Shown piece after piece: positions 6,116 through 10,484 of a DNA stretch of 10,484 nucleotides. Where the stretch lies: NCBI GenBank assembly GCA_947487325.1, contig CANKWG010000067.1, forward strand, positions 1 to 10,484, in the 5' to 3' direction. The notes under the pieces are model-generated. The model had not been told where the DNA came from. It made no database searches and saw nothing but the letters and a program-made list of their open reading frames with translations. Positions within the stretch are counted from its first letter, which is position 1. The number at the start of each line of letters is the position of its first letter. Made by a program: the position numbers and the translations under genes. This stretch comes from Oxalobacteraceae bacterium (GTDB lineage: Bacteria; Pseudomonadota; Gammaproteobacteria; Burkholderiales; Burkholderiaceae_D).

Positions 6116-7324
6116 ATGAAACGTATCGTGAAACTGCTTGCCCTGGGCCTTTGCCTATCGCCTGTGCTGCTGTATGCGCAGGAGAGCAAACCCTTGCGTA
6201 TCGGTGTGCCGACGTCGGTGCAATTGCAGGTGGGTCGCGATACCATCACAGCCGTCAAAATGGCGGTGGATGAGATCAATAAAAAAGGCGGTATCCTCGG
6301 ACGCAAGGTCGAATATGTCACCGCAGATGAAACTGAAAATCCCGAGACGGGCATCAGCGCGATCAAGAAACTGGTCTCCGATGAAAAAGTCGAGCTACTG
6401 GTAGGTGGCTACACCAGCGGTGTGACGCTGGCACAGTTGCCGCATATCGCTGCATCAAAAACTATTTATCTGGGTGTTGGTGCGGCTTCGCCGAGCATCA
6501 CGGCCAAAGTCAAAAACGACTACGACACTTACAAATATATTTTCCGCGTCGGACCAATCAACGCGGCGCATCAAGCGCGCGCGCTGGTTGAATACATTTC
6601 GGGTTTTGTGATTGGTGAACTCGGCTACAAGAAAATCGCGATCGTCGGTGAGAACGCAAAATGGGTTCAGGATCTGGTGCCGGTACTCAAGCGAGGTGCT
6701 GCCGAAGTGGGTGCCGATATCCGCATGACGGAATTGTTTGATACGCAGACATCAGATTTCTCGCCGCTGCTCGCTAAGGTGAAATCCAGTGGTGCGCAAT
6801 ACATGATCGTCATTCTGTCGCATGGTTCCAGCGATGTCTTTGCCAAGCAGTGGCATGACGCGCAGGTACCGGTGCCCTACGGCGGCATCGACGTGAAGAG
6901 CATGGATGGCGATTTTTTCAATCGCATTGGTGGTAAGTCCATCTCCGAGGTGGCTGCTAACTTCGCAGTGCGCGCGCCGCTCACCAAAAAAACTATTCCT
7001 TTCTTTGATAACTTCAAAAAGAATTCACCGAACTATCCGGTGTACACGGCCTTTTTCGCCTATGACGCGATCTTCTTGTATGCCGAGGCTGTCAAGCGCG
7101 CTGGCAGCTTTGACACAGACAAGGTAATCAAGGAGCTAGAGAAGACCCGCTTCGAAGGGGTCGCCGGCGAAATCAGCTTTGATGAAAATCATGATGTATT
7201 GCCGGGCAAAGGTAAGACCAATCTGATCTTCGTGCAGTGGCAGGACAAGGGCGAGCGTGTGGTTCTCTTTCCCAAGGAGCTTCGCACCGGGAATTTCATC
7301 CTGCCACCTTGGATGAAAAAATAA
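6116..7324 (+). CDS. HAAT/Liv-type ABC importer periplasmic substrate-binding protein
   Basis: The precursor has 402 residues. Seen: a signal peptide at 1-21 (hydrophobic core, cleavage LYA|QE), then LRIGVPTSVQLQVG at 27-40, AVDEINKKGGILGRKVE at about 50-66, and the LLVGGYTSGVTLAQLPHIA segment at 94-112, all characteristic of periplasmic binding proteins of the branched-chain amino acid type (Peripla_BP_6). No lipobox cysteine is at the cleavage site, so it should be soluble in the periplasm. Length agrees with LivJ/LivK relatives, slightly long. AGGAG at 6106-6110 gives a good ribosome site 5 nt before ATG. Family knowledge: relatives bind leucine-type amino acids, amides, urea, or aromatic and dicarboxylic acids, and the ligand cannot be read from sequence. 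It is followed 1 nt later by the LivH-type permease and should deliver to LivHM. Confidence 0.96.
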   Translation: MKRIVKLLALGLCLSPVLLYAQESKPLRIGVPTSVQLQVGRDTITAVKMAVDEINKKGGILGRKVEYVTADETENPETGISAIKKLVSDEKVELLVGGYTSGVTLAQLPHIAASKTIYLGVGAASPSITAKVKNDYDTYKYIFRVGPINAAHQARALVEYISGFVIGELGYKKIAIVGENAKWVQDLVPVLKRGAAEVGADIRMTELFDTQTSDFSPLLAKVKSSGAQYMIVILSHGSSDVFAKQWHDAQVPVPYGGIDVKSMDGDFFNRIGGKSISEVAANFAVRAPLTKKTIPFFDNFKKNSPNYPVYTAFFAYDAIFLYAEAVKRAGSFDTDKVIKELEKTRFEGVAGEISFDENHDVLPGKGKTNLIFVQWQDKGERVVLFPKELRTGNFILPPWMKK

Positions 7325-7325
7325 A

Positions 7326-8177
7326 TTGGAAATCCTGATCTACGGCGCTGTCACCAGCGCCATCTACGCGATGCTCGCGGTAGGCTTCACGCTGATTTTT
7401 GGCGTGGCTCGCGTGTTGAATCTGGCGCATGGATCGTTCTATGCGCTGGGCGCGTATGGCGCGTATGTACTGACTTCCATCGTTGGCCTGCCATTGTGGC
7501 TGGCAGCGATACTGTCAGTCATCGGTGTCGCCGTATTTGGCGTGCTGGTAGAAAAAATTCTGATTCGGCCACTGCGCTATTCGCAGCTGGGTGTGCTGAT
7601 GATCACACTCGCCATTGCACTGGTGGTCGAGCAAACTTTATTTCTGACCTTCGGTTCCGAGTACCGTAATGTACCGGCCTTTGTGGATGCCAAGATCAAC
7701 ATCGGTGGCGTGGATGTGGCCGGCCAGCGTTTGCTCACGCTCGTGGTGGCGGGTGTGTCGATTGCGGTGCTCTATCTCTTCATACAGCGCACACGCCTAG
7801 GTAGCGCGATTCTCGCGATTTCTCAGGATGCGGATGCGGCCAAATACATGGGGATACCCAGTGATCGTATCTTCTCGCTGGTGATGGCGATTTCCGCGGC
7901 ACTGGCGGCGCTGGCCGGCATACTCGCCGGGCCATTTCTTTCGGTGCAGCCGTCGATGCATTTACTGCCTATCGTCAAAGCGTTTGCGATCGTGGTGGTG
8001 GGCGGACTCGGCTCCATTCCCGGCAGTATTCTGGCGGCCTTCATGCTGGGTTACGCGGAAACCATCGTGGCTTATGAAATCTCCACCAGCTGGACCGAGA
8101 TCGTTTCGGTGTTGGCCACGCTGCTGATGCTGGTCTTCCGGCCAGCCGGTATTTTCGGTAAAAGGACGGCGTTTTAA
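7326..8177 (+). CDS. livH: LivH-type ABC importer permease
   Basis: The protein has 283 residues with about eight hydrophobic segments. Seen: MEILIYGAVTSAIYAMLAVG at 1-20, LNLAHGSFYALGAY at about 31-44, the cytoplasmic coupling-type loop RTRLGSAILAISQDADAAKYMGI (about 155-177), FAIVVVGGLGSIPGS at about 221-235 and the C-terminal RPAGIFGK. These are standard LivH (BPD_transp_2) marks. It forms half of the inner-membrane channel with LivM. The start is TTG, one base after the stop of the binding-protein gene. It is chosen because MEIL matches the usual LivH N-terminus and the first ATG (7371) would remove part of the first membrane segment. There is no good Shine-Dalgarno, so expression probably depends on translational coupling. 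Confidence 0.96.
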   Translation: MEILIYGAVTSAIYAMLAVGFTLIFGVARVLNLAHGSFYALGAYGAYVLTSIVGLPLWLAAILSVIGVAVFGVLVEKILIRPLRYSQLGVLMITLAIALVVEQTLFLTFGSEYRNVPAFVDAKINIGGVDVAGQRLLTLVVAGVSIAVLYLFIQRTRLGSAILAISQDADAAKYMGIPSDRIFSLVMAISAALAALAGILAGPFLSVQPSMHLLPIVKAFAIVVVGGLGSIPGSILAAFMLGYAETIVAYEISTSWTEIVSVLATLLMLVFRPAGIFGKRTAF

Positions 8178-9173
8178 ATGGCGGCGCTCGGATCTCTCGA
8201 CAAGCTGAGCACGACAGCGGGCTTGGTTTCGCTCGTCCTGCTTGCTCTTCTGCCGGTGCTAGTGGGTGGCAGTTATCTGGTGGGTGTGCTGACGGTTGCG
8301 GCGATTTACGGCATCTGGGCAGTGAGCTGGGATTTCATGTCTGGGCTGACTGGGCGCGAGAATTTCGGCCATTCGCTCTTCATCGGCGTTGGTGCGTATG
8401 CCGCGGGTTTTTTGAATGTACAAATGGGTGTCGGCCCATGGTGGAGTCTGCCAGCCAGCATGGTGCTAGCCATGTTCTTCGGGCTCTTGTTGGGTTTTCC
8501 GACGCTCAGGCTCAAAGGGCCGTACTTTGCGCTGGCGATGCTATCGGCAGCCGTGATCATGCAGCGTCTGATGCTGATTTTCTGGGAATACACCGGCGGT
8601 GAAGAGGGCATACAAGACATCACGCCGTTGATCAAAAATCACTTGCACTATTACTGGTTCGTGCTGGGCGTGCTGGGTCTCACCACTTGGCTGCTTGCCT
8701 GGTTGGCGCGTTCGCGTTGGGGCCTGATACTGCGCGCGATCAAAGGCGACGAGGCCACGTGCATGGCCGCTGGCTTGCCCATCACAACGTACAAGATTAT
8801 CTCGCTCATCATCAGTGCGGCCTTCGCAGGATTGGGTGGTGCGCTTTACGCGCACTATCAGTTGCAAGTGAGCCCGCAGTTGTTTGCGGTGGTTACGTCG
8901 ATCACGATTATCACGATGGTATACGTTGGTGGTATCGGCACCATTTTTGGACCCGTCGGCGGGGCGCTATTGCTGACGCTGATGACCGAGGGGCTGCGCA
9001 ATTTCGGCGAATGGCGTTTGATGATCTACAGCGTTTTGTTGATTCTTATTTTGTTCTTCCTGCCTAACGGTGTGGTTGCGCCTATCTGGAAAAAAATTCG
9101 CGCAATGCTGTCGTCTCCCGCGCAGAGTGTGGGTACACAGCGACCAACAGACAAAGCGACAGGGGAGGTGTGA
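8178..9173 (+). CDS. livM: LivM-type ABC importer permease
   Basis: The protein has 331 residues with many membrane segments. Seen: a GLTGRENFGHSLFIGVGAYAAG motif at about 56-77 (the LivM GxxGxxSLGHAAFFGIGAY region), LRLKGPYFALAMLS at about 110-123, the coupling loop GLILRAIKGDEATCMAAGLP at about 182-201, GGALYAHYQLQVSPQLF at about 220-236 and GGIGTIFGPVGGALLL at about 251-266. The C-terminal tail of about 25 residues is polar. It pairs with LivH in the inner membrane. The ATG directly abuts the LivH stop (0 nt gap), and AAGGA at 8162-8166 inside livH is the likely ribosome site, a little far away at 11 nt. In this protein ENFGH replaces the usual LSLGH, a small departure. Confidence 0.96.
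   Translation: MAALGSLDKLSTTAGLVSLVLLALLPVLVGGSYLVGVLTVAAIYGIWAVSWDFMSGLTGRENFGHSLFIGVGAYAAGFLNVQMGVGPWWSLPASMVLAMFFGLLLGFPTLRLKGPYFALAMLSAAVIMQRLMLIFWEYTGGEEGIQDITPLIKNHLHYYWFVLGVLGLTTWLLAWLARSRWGLILRAIKGDEATCMAAGLPITTYKIISLIISAAFAGLGGALYAHYQLQVSPQLFAVVTSITIITMVYVGGIGTIFGPVGGALLLTLMTEGLRNFGEWRLMIYSVLLILILFFLPNGVVAPIWKKIRAMLSSPAQSVGTQRPTDKATGEV
9162..9170 (+). promoter_or_regulatory. Strong ribosome binding site of livG
   Basis: GGGGAGGTG overlaps the last livM codons and lies 4 nt before the ATG at 9175. It is near perfect against the 16S tail and fixes the livG start. The in-frame ATG at 9070 would add 35 residues that overlap livM and lack homology to ATPases. Confidence 0.85.
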
Positions 9174-9174
9174 G

Positions 9175-9915
9175 ATGTCAGACTACCTTCTCGACGTCAA
9201 ACAAATTAACAAACGTTTCGGTGGTCTTCATGCCGTGCGTGATGTCAATCTTCAGGTTCGCCGGGGTGAGATCGTTGGCATTCTGGGCCCCAATGGTGCC
9301 GGCAAGACGACGCTCTTCAATCTGCTTACGGGATTCATTCCCCCGGATGAGGGTACGGTGAATTTTCAAGGGCGATCGATACGTGGTCTTAAACCGCACA
9401 AGATCGTCAATCTGGGTGTGGCTCGTACTTTCCAGCTTTGTCGGCCTTTCGTCGGCATGAGCGTGATCGAAAATGTACTGGTCGGCAGCTTAGGGCCGCG
9501 TGTCAGTGATGTCGATCTCGGCGCGCGCTCCATGCACTTGCTGTCCGAGGTCGGTCTTGCAGAGAAAGCGGATACACCCTCCGAGTTATTGTCCTATGGT
9601 GATCTGCGGCGTTTGGAAATCGCTCGCGCACTGGCAACCGATCCTGAGTTGCTCTTGCTTGATGAGCCTTTTGCTGGTTTGGGTAGTGCCGAGATCGAAT
9701 CAATATCTGCACTCATACGCAAGCTGCATGCAGAAAAAAATCTCACTATTCTGCTCATTGAGCACAAGCTGCGCGAATTCATGCAGCTGGTATCCCGCGT
9801 AGTGGCGCTAGATTTTGGCGAGGTGATTGCCGAAGGGGTTCCGGCAGAGATTGTCAGTCATCCACGTGTAATTGAAGCCTACATTGGCAAGCAAACGCCG
9901 GAGGCACTTGCATGA
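9175..9915 (+). CDS. livG: LivG-type ABC importer ATPase
   Basis: The product has 246 residues, slightly short of the usual 250-260. Seen: Walker A GPNGAGKT at 38-45, Q-loop glutamine in RTFQL (Q87), signature LSYGD at 139-143 leading to LRRLEIARAL, Walker B LLLLDEP at 159-165 and the switch histidine His197 in IEHKL. The C-terminus GVPAEIVSHPRVIEAYIG is the usual LivG ending. It is a cytoplasmic ATPase that, with LivF, drives the LivHM channel. The signature LSYGD departs from the common LSYGQ of LivG relatives but keeps the glycine. The ATG lies 1 nt after the livM stop. Confidence 0.97.
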   Translation: MSDYLLDVKQINKRFGGLHAVRDVNLQVRRGEIVGILGPNGAGKTTLFNLLTGFIPPDEGTVNFQGRSIRGLKPHKIVNLGVARTFQLCRPFVGMSVIENVLVGSLGPRVSDVDLGARSMHLLSEVGLAEKADTPSELLSYGDLRRLEIARALATDPELLLLDEPFAGLGSAEIESISALIRKLHAEKNLTILLIEHKLREFMQLVSRVVALDFGEVIAEGVPAEIVSHPRVIEAYIGKQTPEALA

Positions 9916-10484
9916 TGCTTGAGATCAGCGGCCTGAGCGCTGGCTATGGCAAGGCCATTGCGCTGGAAAATCTCAATCTGCAAATCAAGGCAGGTGAATT
10001 AGTGACGGTGCTGGGGCCTAACGGTGCAGGCAAGTCGACTTTGCTGAAAGTGATTTCACGGGCGATATCGTCGCAGGGACAGTTGCAGTTCGAGGGGCAC
10101 TCCTTGCATGATTACTCGACAGAACAGGTGGTCGGTCTGGGCATTTGTCATTGTCCCGAAGGCCGTCGTCTTTTTCCCGAGCTGACGGTGGCAAAAAATC
10201 TGCAGCTGGGTGCTTATCTCAGGCGCGATAAGGTAGCCGTTGCCGCTGATATGGCGCGAGTGCTTGCGCTGTTTCCGATATTAGCCGAGCGCGAGCATCA
10301 GATCGTCAGCACGCTTTCAGGTGGTCAGCAGCAAATGGTGGCGATCGGTCGTGCCTTGATGGGCGGGCCCAAATTGCTGATGCTTGATGAGCCCTCGGTT
10401 GGTATCGCGCATCGTCTCAAGCTGGAACTTTTTTCTGCGATACGGCAGATTTGCGACAGTGGTGTTGCCATCCTGATGGCGGAG
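9912..10484 (+). CDS. livF: LivF-type ABC importer ATPase, 3' end cut by window
   Basis: The frame runs 191 codons to the exact window edge. Seen: SGLSAGYGKAIALENLNLQI at the N-terminus, Walker A GPNGAGKS at 35-42, PEGRRLFPELTVAKNL at 82-97 (a LivF hallmark), signature LSGGQQQM at 135-142, Walker B LLMLDEP at 155-161, and AILMAE just before the edge, where the switch region begins. About 40 more residues are expected. The ATG at 9912 overlaps the livG stop by 4 nt (ATGA), typical of translational coupling; the ATG at 9915 is an alternative. After Walker B the sequence is PSVGIAHRLKLELF instead of the usual PSLGLAP, a mild departure in the D-loop. It should pair with LivG. Confidence 0.96.
   Translation, partial: MMLEISGLSAGYGKAIALENLNLQIKAGELVTVLGPNGAGKSTLLKVISRAISSQGQLQFEGHSLHDYSTEQVVGLGICHCPEGRRLFPELTVAKNLQLGAYLRRDKVAVAADMARVLALFPILAEREHQIVSTLSGGQQQMVAIGRALMGGPKLLMLDEPSVGIAHRLKLELFSAIRQICDSGVAILMAE

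Noticed and set aside
5767..6366. A 199-codon minus-strand frame opposite NIPSNAP and the binding protein
   Set aside because: It is antisense to two well-supported genes and has no recognisable motif, so it is a shadow frame.

Overview
The window (about 54-55% GC by eye) looks like a chromosomal segment of a Gram-negative proteobacterium. A betaproteobacterium of the Burkholderiales type is my best guess. The evidence is the Sec-type signal peptides on predicted periplasmic proteins, a complete HAAT/Liv-type ABC importer operon, and an AlgI-like membrane acyltransferase. Genus cannot be fixed from sequence alone. I see no insertion sequence, prophage, CRISPR array, tRNA or rRNA. The gene order reads as ordinary accessory-metabolic chromosome.

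Layout, left to right. (1) Positions 1-329, minus strand: the N-terminal part of a short-chain dehydrogenase/reductase cut by the window edge, with a GTG start. (2) A 267-bp divergent spacer with a perfect 7-bp palindromic hairpin. (3) Positions 597-1370, plus: an exported SUMF1/formylglycine-generating-enzyme-fold protein without the two catalytic cysteines of true FGE. A strong intrinsic terminator follows, so it is probably monocistronic. (4) Positions 1494-3970, plus: a tight two-gene unit of an MBOAT O-acyltransferase and a membrane-anchored SGNH hydrolase-fold protein, which together look like an extracytoplasmic polymer O-acetylation pair. (5) Positions 3990-5402, minus: a small exported two-cysteine protein followed 3 nt later by an exported alpha/beta hydrolase. 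This unit converges on the MBOAT/SGNH unit with only 19 bp between stop codons and no visible terminator. (6) A 351-bp divergent spacer. (7) Positions 5754-10484, plus: a NIPSNAP-family protein, a periplasmic substrate-binding protein, two inner-membrane permeases (LivH and LivM types) and two ATPases (LivG complete, LivF cut by the right edge). The last five genes have junctions of -4 to +1 nt and surely form one operon.

How they work together. The Liv-type genes encode one importer: the binding protein captures a small amphipathic solute (a branched-chain amino acid, amide, urea or aromatic acid class ligand; the sequence does not say which), LivH/LivM form the channel and LivG/LivF power it. 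The NIPSNAP gene at the head of that operon probably acts on, or protects against, something related to the imported solute. The MBOAT protein should pass acyl groups across the inner membrane and the SGNH partner should transfer or remove them on a periplasmic polymer. I found no clear new type of biological system. The points most worth a second look are the MBOAT/SGNH pair, the cysteine-less FGE paralogue, the exported hydrolase with its small partner, and the NIPSNAP-importer link.
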